From: UBA2357 sp041916775
Lineage (GTDB): Bacteria; Pseudomonadota; Gammaproteobacteria; Burkholderiales; Rhodocyclaceae
Direction of reading: 5' to 3'
NCBI GenBank assembly: GCA_041916775.1
Contig: JAYRYZ010000021.1
Location: 1-64,000, forward strand
DNA: 64,000 nucleotides
This document shows positions 46,561-55,659 of the stretch, piece by piece. Both the position numbers and the translations under genes were made by a program. Each line of letters begins with the position of its first letter. Within the stretch, counting starts at the first letter, position 1. The notes under the pieces were generated by a model, which saw only the letters and a list, made by a program, of their open reading frames with translations, had not been told where the DNA came from and did no database searches.

Positions 46561-48069
46561 TCAGCGGGTGTCGGCGCTGGCGACGTGGCTTTCGTCGTCC
46601 CCGCCACCGCTCGCCTTGATGAGCGCGACCGCCGCGCTGATGCGCGCGAGGCGCGCCTGGATCAGCGCATCCTCGGCCGTGAAGAGGCTGCGCTGGGTGT
46701 CCAGCAGCGTCGAGAGATCCTCCGCGCCCTCGCGATAGCGCACTTCCGCGAGGCGCAGCGCACGCGCCGCCTCGTCGCGCAGGGACTGCCGGGTGGTCTC
46801 GTTGCGTGCCGCACGTGCGAGTTCGCCGAGCGCGTCGTCCACCTCTCCGAGCGCGCCGAGCACCGTGCCACGGTAGTCGGCGAGCAGTGCGCGCTGCTGC
46901 GATTCGCTGATGCCGACCTGCGCCTCGCGCTGCCCGCCGTCGAACACCGCCTGCAGCAGGCTCACGCTGAAGCTCGCCGCCGCAGCCGGGCCGCCGAGCG
47001 CGGCGAAGGCGAAGCGTTCGCTGGCGAGTGCCGCGTCGAGGTCGATCGAGAAGCGCAACGGGAACAGCGCTGCGCGCGCCACCGCGACATCCGCCTGCGC
47101 GGCGCCGAGGCGCGCCTCGGCAGCAGCGATGTCCGGCCGTTGTGCGAGCAGCGCCGCGGGCAGGGCGTCCCGCGCGGCCGGAAGCGCCAGCGACTGCAGC
47201 GCCGCCGCCTCGACCGCAAAACCCTGCGGCACTGCGCCGGTGAGGATCGCGAGCGCGCGTACGGTCTGGCGCAGGGAGAGCTCCAGCGGGTCGATCGCGT
47301 CGCGCGCCGACAGGGTCGCGCTGCGCTGGCGCGATACGTCCAGCGCCGAGGCGCTGCCGTTGCGAAAGCGCGATTCGACGATGCCGAGCAGGCGCTCCGC
47401 GATCGCCGCGTTGCTGCGCGCCACCACGATACGCGCCTGCAACGCGAGCACCGTGGCATAGGCATCGACCACGCCGCCCGCGAGTGACAGCCGGGCTGCG
47501 GCGAGGTCGTGGCGGCTCGCCGTGAGGCGTGCTTCGCTGCCGAGCAGGGCGGTGCGCTCGCTCCCCCACACATCTAACTCGTAGGCCAGCACAAGGCCGG
47601 CGCGCGAGCTGTCGCTGCGGCCCGCGGCATTGCTGGCGGCGCGAGCCTGGGTGGCGAGATCTGCACTCAATGCGGGAAACAGCACGGCGCCGCTCTGGCG
47701 TACCGCGAGCTCGGCCTGCACGACCCGCTCGCGCGCGATCGCGAGGTCGTTGTTGGCCGCGAGCGCCTGCTCGACCAGCCGGTCCAGCGGCGCCGAGCCG
47801 AACGCCTGCCACCAGCGCGCGCCGGTCACGGCGTCGTCGGAGCTGGTGTTGCCGGCACTGGTGGTGGAGGTCGCGCGGGTGGTCGTGGCCGTGCGGGCTT
47901 CGTCCCAGTCGGCGGGTACGGCGATACCGGAGGCGGGCCGTTCCAGCGTGGTCGCGCAACCCGTGACGAGCGCGACGAAGGCCAGTGGGGCGAAGCGCAG
48001 TCTCAGCCTCGCCGCACGACCGCGCGGGCGGCATGCTGGGGCTGGAGTGGTGGCTGCAGCGCGCGCTGC
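46561..48069 (-). CDS. TolC/NodT-type outer-membrane efflux lipoprotein (5' end in assembly gap)
   Basis: An outer-membrane factor made of two OEP repeats (about 420 residues after 47829; LVEQALAANNDLAIARERVV, ELDVWGSERTALL, GNSSA-type coiled coils). A lipobox VALVTGC puts the acylated Cys at 47956-47958. The frame stays open to the N run at 48070 with no ATG, GTG or TTG start between Cys and gap, so the start is missing. An ATG at 48110, six bases after the macB stop, is a likely start if the gap length restores the frame. It forms a tripartite efflux pump with MacA and MacB. Confidence 0.82.
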   Translation of the reverse strand, partial: AARAAATTPAPACRPRGRAARLRLRFAPLAFVALVTGCATTLERPASGIAVPADWDEARTATTTRATSTTSAGNTSSDDAVTGARWWQAFGSAPLDRLVEQALAANNDLAIARERVVQAELAVRQSGAVLFPALSADLATQARAASNAAGRSDSSRAGLVLAYELDVWGSERTALLGSEARLTASRHDLAAARLSLAGGVVDAYATVLALQARIVVARSNAAIAERLLGIVESRFRNGSASALDVSRQRSATLSARDAIDPLELSLRQTVRALAILTGAVPQGFAVEAAALQSLALPAARDALPAALLAQRPDIAAAEARLGAAQADVAVARAALFPLRFSIDLDAALASERFAFAALGGPAAAASFSVSLLQAVFDGGQREAQVGISESQQRALLADYRGTVLGALGEVDDALGELARAARNETTRQSLRDEAARALRLAEVRYREGAEDLSTLLDTQRSLFTAEDALIQARLARISAAVALIKASGGGDDESHVASADTR

Positions 48070-48079
48070 NNNNNNNNNN
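48070..48079. other. Assembly gap (10 N)
   Basis: Ten undefined bases between GC-rich flanks (CTGCAGCGCGCGCTGC to the left, CTGCAGTGGGG to the right). The length is probably a placeholder. It falls in the 5' end of the efflux lipoprotein gene. Confidence 0.98.
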
Positions 48080-48115
48080 CTGCAGTGGGGGCGGGCGGGA
48101 TGGGCTGCATGGGGG

Positions 48116-50095
48116 TCACTCCGAGGCCAGCGCGACGACCGGATCCAGCCGCGCCGCCTTGCGCGCCGGCAGAAAACCGAACACCAGCCCGGTGAGGAAG
48201 GCGCAGCCGAAGGCGAGCAGTACCGGCGCCAGCGCGTACTCGACCGGCGTGCCGAAGCGCGCGATGAGCGCGGCGCTGCCCAGGCCCACCGCGACCCCGA
48301 TCAGCCCGCCGAGCGCCGACACCACCAGCGCCTCGATCAGAAACTGCTGCTGGATGTTGCGCGTGCGTGCGCCGGTCGCCATGCGGATACCGATCTCGCG
48401 GGTGCGCTCGGTGACCGACACCAGCATGATGTTCATTACGCCGATGCCGCCCACCAGCAGCGAGATCGCCGCCACGGTACCGAGCAGCACGGTGAGCGTG
48501 TTCTGCGTCTCGGTGACGGTGTCGATGATCGAGGCCATGTTGCGGATCTGGAAATCCTCCACGCCGTGGCGTGCGAGCAGCAGGGCGTGCACCTCGGCCT
48601 GGGTGGCGTCGATCTGCGCCACGTCCTCCACCGCGATGGTGATGTTGCGCAGGCTGCGCTGGCCGGTGAGGCGCAGGCTGGCGGTGGTGTGCGGCACGAA
48701 CACCACGTCGTCCTGGTCCCGCCCCCAGCTGGTCGCCCCCATGGGTGCCATCACCCCGACGACCTGGAAGGGGATGTTGTTCACCAGCACATAGGCGCCG
48801 AGCGGGTCGCTGTCGGGAAAGAGCGCGTTCGCGACCGTCTGGCCGAGCGTCGCGACCGGCGCGTGGCGCAGCTCGTCCTCCTGCGAGAAGAAGGTGCCGC
48901 GCGCCACCTGCCAGGTGCGCGCAAGGGTGTAATCCGCCGAGGTGGCGTTGATCTCGGTGCGGTGGTCGTTGCCGCGGTGGCGCACGGTGACGGTGGTGCT
49001 GTGCTCCGGCACCGCGGTGAGCACGTTCGTCAGCGCGCGCACCGCGGCGACGTCCTCCGGCACCAGCGTCGTGATGCTGCCCGCGCCGCGCTGGTTGGGT
49101 GCGCCGGGGCGCACGGTGAGAAGATTGCTGCCCATTGCACTGATCTGGTCCACCACTTGGCGCTTGGCGCCGTCACCGATCGCGAGCATGGCGATCACCG
49201 CGGCCACGCCAATGACGATGCCGAGCAGGGTGAGCGCGGAGCGGAACAGATTGGCCGACAGCGCACGCAGCGCGGTACGCCCGGCCTCGACGAGATCCAC
49301 CAGCGCCGAGGCGCGGCCCGGCGGCGCGGGTAGCGGCATCGGGGGGACCTGGGCCGGTTGCGGGCCGGGGTCGGAGACGATGCGACCGTCGCGGATCTCG
49401 ATGATGCGGCGCGCCTGCTCGGCTACCTCGCGCTCGTGGGTGATGAGGATGATGGTGTGGCCCTCGGCCGACAGCGTGCGGAACAGCGCCATCACCTCCT
49501 CGCCGGTGCGCGAGTCGAGCGCGCCGGTGGGCTCGTCGGCGAGGATGATGTGGCCGCCGTTCATCAGTGCGCGTGCGATCGATACGCGCTGTTGCTGGCC
49601 CCCCGAGAGCTGGCCGGGGCGGTGGCCGAGGCGCTCGCCCAGGCCGAGCCGGGTCAGCAGGGCGTCGGCGCGGGCGTGCCGCACGGCGGGCGGCAGGCCG
49701 GCATAGACGGCGGGGATCTCGACGTTCTCGCGTGCTGTCGCGGTGCCCACCAGGTGGTAGCTCTGGAACACGAAGCCGAAGGCCTCGCGGCGCATCCGCG
49801 CGAGCGCATCGCGGTCGAGCGTGGCGACATCCTCGCCCATGAATCGGTAAGCGCCTGCGCTGGGGCGGTCGAGGCAGCCGATGATGTTCATCAGCGTGGA
49901 CTTGCCCGAACCCGAGCTGCCGACGATGGCGACGAACTCGCCGGCATGGATCTCAAGGTCGATGCCGTGCAGCACCTCCACCGTGAGCTCGCCGCTGCCG
50001 TAGCTGCGGCGGATGCCCTCGAGCGCGATCAGCGGTGTGCCGGCCTCGGCTGCCGCAGAGGGGGCGTTCGCGATCCGGTTGAGGTCGTCGCGCAT
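48116..50095 (-). CDS. macB: MacB-type ABC transporter (ATPase plus permease)
   Basis: A 659-residue protein: N-terminal ATPase (Walker A GSSGSGKST; signature LSGGQQQR; Walker B ILADEPTGALD), then four membrane helices with a large periplasmic domain between helices 1 and 2 (about 295-530). This is the MacB/mechanotransmission architecture for export of macrolides, siderophores or peptides from the periplasm through a TolC-type channel. It starts three bases after the macA stop. Confidence 0.92.
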   Translation of the reverse strand: MRDDLNRIANAPSAAAEAGTPLIALEGIRRSYGSGELTVEVLHGIDLEIHAGEFVAIVGSSGSGKSTLMNIIGCLDRPSAGAYRFMGEDVATLDRDALARMRREAFGFVFQSYHLVGTATARENVEIPAVYAGLPPAVRHARADALLTRLGLGERLGHRPGQLSGGQQQRVSIARALMNGGHIILADEPTGALDSRTGEEVMALFRTLSAEGHTIILITHEREVAEQARRIIEIRDGRIVSDPGPQPAQVPPMPLPAPPGRASALVDLVEAGRTALRALSANLFRSALTLLGIVIGVAAVIAMLAIGDGAKRQVVDQISAMGSNLLTVRPGAPNQRGAGSITTLVPEDVAAVRALTNVLTAVPEHSTTVTVRHRGNDHRTEINATSADYTLARTWQVARGTFFSQEDELRHAPVATLGQTVANALFPDSDPLGAYVLVNNIPFQVVGVMAPMGATSWGRDQDDVVFVPHTTASLRLTGQRSLRNITIAVEDVAQIDATQAEVHALLLARHGVEDFQIRNMASIIDTVTETQNTLTVLLGTVAAISLLVGGIGVMNIMLVSVTERTREIGIRMATGARTRNIQQQFLIEALVVSALGGLIGVAVGLGSAALIARFGTPVEYALAPVLLAFGCAFLTGLVFGFLPARKAARLDPVVALASE

Positions 50096-50098
50096 GGG

Positions 50099-51430
50099 TC
50101 AGAGCCGCGGCGACATGCGCGGGGTGTTGCCGGCGCTGCGCCCACCCGCACCGGAGCGTGGGCCGGAGACGACGCGCTCGCCCTCGGCGAGCCCGGAGAG
50201 CACCGCGGCGTGGATGCGGTCGCTCACGCCGTACACGATGTCGCGCGTCTCGAGCTTGCCGTCTTGCGCGGCGACCTGGACGCTACCGCGCGTGCCCGGG
50301 TGCGCCGCTCCATCCACTTTGTGAACTTCGGCCTGGGGCGATGTGTCGGACGCATTGCCCGCCCGCTGACCCGCGCGCGCGCCTGGCGTGGCTGTGGCTG
50401 CCGTTGTCTTTCGCCCCTCGTCGCCGCGCCGTGCCGGGGTGATCGCGGACATCGGCACGAGCAGCGCGTCACGCGCAACATCGACGATGAAGAACACCTG
50501 CGCCGTCATCTGCGTCATCAGCTGGCCGTCCGGGTTAGGCACCTCGAACAGCGCCTTGTAGAGCACCACATTGTTGGTGACGGTGGGCGTCGGTTCGATG
50601 CGCGACAGTTGGCCCTGCCAACGCTTGTCGCCACCGCCCAGGGTGGTGAAGTAGGCCTCGGTGCCAACCTTGAGCCGGGTGATGTCGGCCTCCGAGACCT
50701 GCGTCTCGACCGTCATCGTGCCGAGGTCGGCGATGCGCATCAGGGTCGGCGCCTGCTGGTTGGTGTTGAGCGTCTGACCCTGGCGTGCGCTGATCGACAC
50801 CACCGTGCCCGCCATCGGCGCGACGATGCGGGTGTACTGCAGGTTGGCGCTGTCGGCGCGCAGGTTGGATTCGGTCTGCTCGATCTGCGCCTTGATCTGC
50901 TCGATCTGCGCTTCCGCCGAGCGCAGCGCGGCCTCTGCCTGCTGCACCGCCTCGAGCGTGGTGGCTTCGTCACCGATCAGGTTGCGCTGCCGGCGCAGCT
51001 GGAGCTGCGCGAGGCTCAGCGTCGCCTCGCGGTCCTTGAGCTGTGCGCGCAGGCTGCGCAGCCCGGCGCGGGTCGCGTCCACCCGGCTCTGCAGCACGGT
51101 GGCGTCGATCTCGGCGAGGAGGTCGCCCTGCGCAACCGTGTCGCCCACCTTCACATGGATGCGCCGCAGTTGCCCGGAGACCTGCGCTCCGACATCTACG
51201 AAGTCGCGCGGCTGCAGCGTACCGGTGGCAGTGACGAGCGCCTCGATGGTGCCGCGGCTCACTTCGGTGAACACGAATGCGGTTTCGGCTGCCGTTTCCG
51301 CCGCGTGGCGGCTCCAGCCGTAGCCGCCGGCGGCGAGCAGGGCGCCGATCGCGAGCAGCCACCATGGCCAGCGACGCCTCGCGGCGCGGGCATTCGGCGG
51401 GACGAGGAGGGGGGGCGGTACACCGGGCAT
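50099..51430 (-). CDS. macA: MacA-type periplasmic adaptor
   Basis: A 443-residue membrane-fusion protein. One N-terminal membrane anchor (about 20-40; WPWWLLAIGALLAAGGYGW), biotinyl-lipoyl halves (GTLQPRDFVDVGAQVSGQL and VSISARQGQTLN) around a long coiled-coil hairpin (about 105-185), then beta-barrel and membrane-proximal domains. A Gly/Thr/Ala-rich insert lies near 345-375. It bridges MacB to the outer-membrane lipoprotein encoded downstream. First gene of the three-gene operon. Confidence 0.92.
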   Translation of the reverse strand: MPGVPPPLLVPPNARAARRRWPWWLLAIGALLAAGGYGWSRHAAETAAETAFVFTEVSRGTIEALVTATGTLQPRDFVDVGAQVSGQLRRIHVKVGDTVAQGDLLAEIDATVLQSRVDATRAGLRSLRAQLKDREATLSLAQLQLRRQRNLIGDEATTLEAVQQAEAALRSAEAQIEQIKAQIEQTESNLRADSANLQYTRIVAPMAGTVVSISARQGQTLNTNQQAPTLMRIADLGTMTVETQVSEADITRLKVGTEAYFTTLGGGDKRWQGQLSRIEPTPTVTNNVVLYKALFEVPNPDGQLMTQMTAQVFFIVDVARDALLVPMSAITPARRGDEGRKTTAATATPGARAGQRAGNASDTSPQAEVHKVDGAAHPGTRGSVQVAAQDGKLETRDIVYGVSDRIHAAVLSGLAEGERVVSGPRSGAGGRSAGNTPRMSPRL

Positions 51431-51625
51431 GAGGATTCCAGGGGCGCGGCCGCAGGCCGTGAGGTTCGGGGTTGGACGTCAGATTAAACCAGCACGCGTT
51501 TCGGCTTTGTATCCCATTGCAGCGGGCCGGCGTCACGAGGCCAGTATGCGAGGAGCGATGCGGCGGGCGGGAGTTCCCCGCGATCAGCCGCGTGTGCGCG
51601 TAAATGCGGCAAAAGTCGCAGAACC

Positions 51626-51639
51626 ATGATCCAGGTCAA
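51626..51639. promoter_or_regulatory. FNR/Anr-like box upstream of the peroxidase gene
   Basis: ATGAT-N4-GTCAA matches the FNR consensus TTGAT-N4-ATCAA at eight of ten positions. It is about 145 bp upstream of the ccp start. Oxygen-limited control by FNR is common for this enzyme, which supports the reading. Confidence 0.45.
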
Positions 51640-51717
51640 AACGGAGATGCATTCAATGGGTTTCAATGAGTTCCAATATTTAGACGAAGTCCAAAGTCTG
51701 TAGCGCGTCAGCAATCG

Positions 51718-51734
51718 GAACGGTGACACCGTTC
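51718..51734. promoter_or_regulatory. Perfect 17-bp palindrome upstream of the peroxidase gene
   Basis: GAACGGTG-A-CACCGTTC is a perfect 8-1-8 dyad ending 47 bp before the ccp start. It could be an operator or a small leader hairpin. The cognate protein is unknown; the Fur-family regulator encoded downstream is one candidate. Confidence 0.55.
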
Positions 51735-51781
51735 GAGGTTCCCGGCGTGATTCCTGGTTCTTGTTGAGGGAGTTGTCAGTC

Positions 51782-52780
51782 ATGCGTTTGAAGACCATCA
51801 GCCTGTCCATCATTCTTGCGGCAAGCAGCGCCGCCGCCGTTTCCGCGACCCTGCGCGACGAGCCTATCCAGCCGATCCAGCCCGCAACGGTGACCGACCC
51901 CGCCAAGGTCGAGCTCGGGAAGAAGCTGTATTTTGATCCGCGCCTGTCGAAGTCGGGTTTCATCTCGTGCAATTCCTGTCACAACCTGTCGATGGGGGGC
52001 ACCGACAACCTCAAGACCTCCATTGGCGACAAGTGGCAGCAGGGCCCGATCAACGCGCCGACGGTGCTGAACTCCAGCCTCGCGGTCGCGCAGTTCTGGG
52101 ACGGCCGTGCCGCCAACCTGCAGGAGCAGGCCGGTGGTCCGATCGCCAACCCGGGCGAGATGGGCTTCACCCATGCGCTGGCTGTCGACGTGCTGCAGTC
52201 GATTCCCGGCTATGTGTCCGAATTCAAGACGGTGTATGGCTCGGCGCGCATCGACATCGAGAAGATCACCGACGCGATCGCGGCCTTCGAGGAAACGCTC
52301 GTGACGCCCAACGCGCCGTTCGACAAATGGCTGCAGGGCGACGACAAGGCCCTGACCAAGGACGAACTGGCCGGCTACAAGCTCTTCAAGGACAGCGGCT
52401 GCGTGGCGTGTCACAACGGGCCGGCGGTGGGGGGAACATCGTTCCAGAAGATGGGCGTGGTCGAGCCGTACAAGTCCACCAGCGATGCCGAGGGTCGTGC
52501 CGGCGTCACCGGCAAGGACGAGGACCGCTTCAACTTCAAGGTGCCCACGCTGCGTAACGTCGAGCTCACCTATCCGTACTTCCACGACGGCCAGGCCGCG
52601 ACGCTGGAAGAAGCGGTGGACATCATGGGCCGCCTGCAGCTCGGCAAAAAGTACTCCGACCAGGAGGTGAGCCAGATCGTCGCGTTCCTGAAGACGCTTA
52701 CCGGTGACCAGCCGCGCTTCGTGATGCCCCTGCTGCCGCCTTCCACCAACGACACGCCGCGTCCGACGCCGTTCGAGTAA
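51782..52780 (+). CDS. ccpA: Di-haem cytochrome c peroxidase
   Basis: A 332-residue periplasmic enzyme that reduces H2O2 to water with electrons from small cytochromes or the quinol pool. A signal peptide (1-22) precedes two haem c motifs, CNSCH (63-67) and CVACH (207-211). FDPRLSKSGFISC and TPTLRNVE-like segments (VPTLRNVELTYPYFHDG) are as in bacterial CCPs. The ATG at 51782 is preferred over an in-frame start seven codons earlier. Context: FNR-like box upstream, Fur-family regulator downstream. Confidence 0.93.
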   Translation: MRLKTISLSIILAASSAAAVSATLRDEPIQPIQPATVTDPAKVELGKKLYFDPRLSKSGFISCNSCHNLSMGGTDNLKTSIGDKWQQGPINAPTVLNSSLAVAQFWDGRAANLQEQAGGPIANPGEMGFTHALAVDVLQSIPGYVSEFKTVYGSARIDIEKITDAIAAFEETLVTPNAPFDKWLQGDDKALTKDELAGYKLFKDSGCVACHNGPAVGGTSFQKMGVVEPYKSTSDAEGRAGVTGKDEDRFNFKVPTLRNVELTYPYFHDGQAATLEEAVDIMGRLQLGKKYSDQEVSQIVAFLKTLTGDQPRFVMPLLPPSTNDTPRPTPFE

Positions 52781-52795
52781 GCAGCAGTACGCGCG

Positions 52796-52814
52796 GCCCG
52801 GTGCCGCGCCGGGT
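52796..52814 (+). terminator. Weak hairpin after the peroxidase gene
   Basis: CCCGG and CCGGG with a seven-base loop, then TTGGCGTTGTT. It is a possible terminator between ccp and the Fur-family gene. Confidence 0.3.
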
Positions 52815-52968
52815 TGGCGTTGTTCACCCCTTCGCCAGCCCGGCGTGATCCCCCGCCGGGGCGCGCACCCGGCAAGTCAGTTAAGGTCCGACGAGACCAC
52901 CTGCAGTATGATGCGGGCGAGAATACAAAGGCTCCTCAAGCGGGCCGAAACCCGAACGGAGAAGACTC

Positions 52969-53385
52969 ATGCAGCCCAGCGAATACTTGAGCATCGCAGA
53001 TCGCTTGCGCGCGGCGGGGGTACCCGTCACGCTGCAGCGCCTCGAGGTCGCGCGCGTGCTCCTGAGCCGCCACGCGCACATGTCCGCCGACCAGGTGCTG
53101 GAGCGCGTGCGCCTATCCACGCCCGAGGTGTCGCGCGCGACGGTCTACAACACCCTGAAGCTCTTCAGGGAAAAGAAACTGGTGAGGGAACTGATCGTGG
53201 ACCCGGAACGCATCTTCTACGACTCCAACACCGCACCGCATTACCACCTCTTCGATGTCACCACCGGGCTGCTCAGCGACGTACCGGCCGAGCAGATGAG
53301 TGTTGTCGGCGCACCCAGCCTTCCGCCGGGCGTGGAGCTCGAGGAAGTGGACGTCATCATCCGGGTGCGCAGCCGCGCCGCCTGA
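52969..53385 (+). CDS. Fur/PerR-family regulator without the CxxC zinc site
   Basis: A 138-residue Fur-superfamily protein: winged HTH (about 15-75; GVPVTLQRLEVARVLLSRHA, EVSRATVYNTLKLFREKKL) and dimerisation domain with HYHLFD (93-98). The Cys pairs of structural-zinc Fur and PerR proteins are absent, as in Irr-like and some PerR-like members. Its position beside a peroxidase gene suggests a peroxide or iron role. GGAG lies upstream of the ATG. It could also control the iron operon just downstream on the other strand. Confidence 0.85.
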   Translation: MQPSEYLSIADRLRAAGVPVTLQRLEVARVLLSRHAHMSADQVLERVRLSTPEVSRATVYNTLKLFREKKLVRELIVDPERIFYDSNTAPHYHLFDVTTGLLSDVPAEQMSVVGAPSLPPGVELEEVDVIIRVRSRAA

Positions 53386-53411
53386 GTCTCGGTTACCCGG
53401 CGCGCCGCGCG

Positions 53412-53825
53412 TCACTCCGGCTGTGTGACGAAGCCCAGCTTCTCGATGCCGCTCGCGCGCGCCTTCGACATCACCTCCGCAATCGTCTGGTAGCGCGTCT
53501 CGCGGTCCGCCCGCAGCTGCAGCTCGGGCTGCGGCGTGCGCCCGGCGGCGTCGGCGAGATTTGCCATCAACGTGTCTGCGTCGATCGCGGCGTTGTTCCA
53601 GAAGAGCTGCCCTGCGGCGTCGATAGCGAGTGTCACCGTCTCGGGCTTTTCGTTGCTCGTCTCGCTGCTCGCCACCGGCAGGTTGATCTTCACCGAATGC
53701 GTGAGCAGCGGCGCGGTGATCATGAACACGATCAGCAACACCAGCATCACGTCGATGAGCGGCACCATGTTGATCTCGCTCATGGGGGCCGAGCGCCCCT
53801 CCTGGTCGAAGCCGCCGAAGGCCAT
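53412..53825 (-). CDS. exbD: ExbD/TolR family protein
   Basis: A 137-residue protein with one membrane helix (about 20-42; INMVPLIDVMLVLLIVFMIT) carrying the conserved proton-path Asp, and a periplasmic domain. It works with ExbB as the motor that energises TonB. Its ATG shares a base with the exbB stop (TGATG). Confidence 0.92.
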   Translation of the reverse strand: MAFGGFDQEGRSAPMSEINMVPLIDVMLVLLIVFMITAPLLTHSVKINLPVASSETSNEKPETVTLAIDAAGQLFWNNAAIDADTLMANLADAAGRTPQPELQLRADRETRYQTIAEVMSKARASGIEKLGFVTQPE

Positions 53826-54595
53826 CACACGGCTCCCTGGGCTTGTGCGGACGGGCTGCCGGTACGCGCGTCGTCGCGTGCGGAGCGGCTGCCCAGTGGT
53901 GCACTCGCGAGCCGCGTGCCGGTCGAGAACCAGGCGTGAAGGTCGTGCGCGAAGGCGTCCAGCGCCGACAGCTCGAGGCGGTTGGCGCGGGTGAAGGCAT
54001 TGAACGCGAGCACTGCCGGAATCGCGACGAAGAGGCCGAAGGCGGTCATGATCAGTGCCTCGCCCACCGGTCCGGCGACCTTGTCCAGCGTCGCCGCCCC
54101 GGCGCTGCTGATGCCGATCAGCGCGCCGTAGATGCCCCACACCGTACCGAAGAGGCCGATGAATGGCGCGGTGGAGCCGATGGAGGCGAGCAGGGTGAGG
54201 CCGGATTCCAGCCGCGCGGTGGACAGAGCGATGGATTTGCGCAGTGCGCGGGTGACGAACTCGCCCGCATCCAGCTTGCCGCCCAGCGTATCGGCATGGC
54301 CGTGCTGGCGCAGGTGCTCGGCGGCGGCGGCGCCCTGGCGCGCGAGCGCCTCGAAGGGGGACTGCGGCGCAAGCGCGGACACGCGGTCCAGGCCCTCGGA
54401 GAGGCTGCCCGCCTCCCAGAACGCATCCACCGCGCGCTCCTGATTGCGCGCCCGCAACTGGCGGACGATGCGGGTGAGGATCAGCGTCCAACTGGCGACC
54501 GACATCACCAGCAGGATGAACGCGACCAACTTGATCACGTTGTCCGACTGGCTCCACAGATGATTGAGGCCGAAGGCGGCGGATTCTTGCAGCAT
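53825..54595 (-). CDS. exbB: ExbB/TolQ family protein
   Basis: A 256-residue protein with three membrane helices (about 20-40, 140-165, 185-210). GLFGTVWGIYGALIGIS and FGLFVAIPAVLAFNAF are the conserved channel segments. It couples the proton gradient to TonB. It starts one base after the tonB stop. Confidence 0.92.
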   Translation of the reverse strand: MLQESAAFGLNHLWSQSDNVIKLVAFILLVMSVASWTLILTRIVRQLRARNQERAVDAFWEAGSLSEGLDRVSALAPQSPFEALARQGAAAAEHLRQHGHADTLGGKLDAGEFVTRALRKSIALSTARLESGLTLLASIGSTAPFIGLFGTVWGIYGALIGISSAGAATLDKVAGPVGEALIMTAFGLFVAIPAVLAFNAFTRANRLELSALDAFAHDLHAWFSTGTRLASAPLGSRSARDDARTGSPSAQAQGAV

Positions 54596-54596
54596 T

Positions 54597-55502
54597 TCAG
54601 GATCCTTCGAGTTTGAAAACGATGGGCACGATCACCCAGGATTCGATCGTGTCGTCTCCCTGGCGCGCGGGAACGAAGCGCCACTGGGACACGGCCTTTT
54701 GGGCGGCGGCATCCAACCGCTCCGAGCCCGAGCTCTGATGCAACTGGACCTCCTGCGGCTGCCCGGCCGGGCTGACCCTCACCCGCAGCAATACTTTGCC
54801 TTCCTCCTGCATGCGTCGTGCGAGCGGAGGGTACTTCGGGCTCGGGTTGTTGAGATAGGCGGCATCGAAGCGTGCTGGGGTGGCCACCGGCGCCGAGGCT
54901 GTGGGCGCGGGCGGTCCGGGAGGCGCCTCGGGCGGTGCACTCGCGACTGGAGCCGTAGGTGCCTCGACAGGCGCCGTAGCAGGCGTTGCCGCTTCGACCG
55001 GGGGCGGCTCCTTGACCGGCGCCTTTTCCGCCGGGGTCTTCTGCGCAGGCGGCTTTGGGGCGGGCTTGGGCGCTGGCGTCGCCTTCTTCGTTGTCTGCAC
55101 CGGTATCGGCTTGGGCGGTGGTTCTGGCGCAGGCACGGGTTCGGGCGGAGGCGGCTCTAGCGGGACAGGCTCGGGTGGAGCGGGTTCGGCCTGCTGCGGG
55201 TCCGCTGCGGCTGTGCGCAGGGGACCCGGTACCGATGCCGGAGGAGCGGCTGGCGGGATCAGGTTCACGATGATCGCAGGGGCCTCGCTGCTGGGACGGC
55301 CTGCCGGCAGCGACAACAGCAGGGCGAGTCCTGAACCATGGAGCAGGAAAACGAGCACGAACATGAGGATCCGCTCACGACGCAGGCTGGGGCTGGCTGG
55401 GGTCGAGGCAGGCATCGAGCTGTCGGGCTGGAGCGGGGCCCACAGCCGGTCTGTACGGAGAGTCGGGAGCGGGACCGCTGGGAGGGTTTGAGTGCTTTGC
55501 AT
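54597..55502 (-). CDS. tonB: TonB family energy transducer
   Basis: A 301-residue protein: cytoplasmic N-terminus, one membrane helix (about 46-65), a Pro/Glu/Lys-rich rigid spacer (about 85-215) and a C-terminal TonB domain (about 225-300; NPSPKYPPLARRMQEEGKVL, QKAVSQWRFVPARQ). It transmits energy to outer-membrane receptors for iron chelates. The start at 55502 is probable; a start at 55415, closer to the helix, is possible. Confidence 0.9.
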   Translation of the reverse strand: MQSTQTLPAVPLPTLRTDRLWAPLQPDSSMPASTPASPSLRRERILMFVLVFLLHGSGLALLLSLPAGRPSSEAPAIIVNLIPPAAPPASVPGPLRTAAADPQQAEPAPPEPVPLEPPPPEPVPAPEPPPKPIPVQTTKKATPAPKPAPKPPAQKTPAEKAPVKEPPPVEAATPATAPVEAPTAPVASAPPEAPPGPPAPTASAPVATPARFDAAYLNNPSPKYPPLARRMQEEGKVLLRVRVSPAGQPQEVQLHQSSGSERLDAAAQKAVSQWRFVPARQGDDTIESWVIVPIVFKLEGS

Positions 55503-55659
55503 CGAGGATGGAGAGAGGCTTGGCAACGTACCGAGGAACAATCCGGGCTCCGACCGGACCGGGGCGGTTCGCCTCTCGGGACTCGCGAAGAGAACTCAGC
55601 AGCAGGCTGAGGCCGGAGACGCGTTCATCGTCGCCGGCGAGGTGACCGCAACGCGCATT

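Larger units (their letters stand above)
51431..51781. other. 351-bp divergent intergenic region (macA / ccp)
   Basis: No supported gene. It holds an FNR-like box (51626-51639), a 17-bp palindrome (51718-51734) and a locally AT-richer stretch (51640-51700) that probably contains the ccp promoter. The macA promoter should lie near 51440-51500. Confidence 0.6.
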
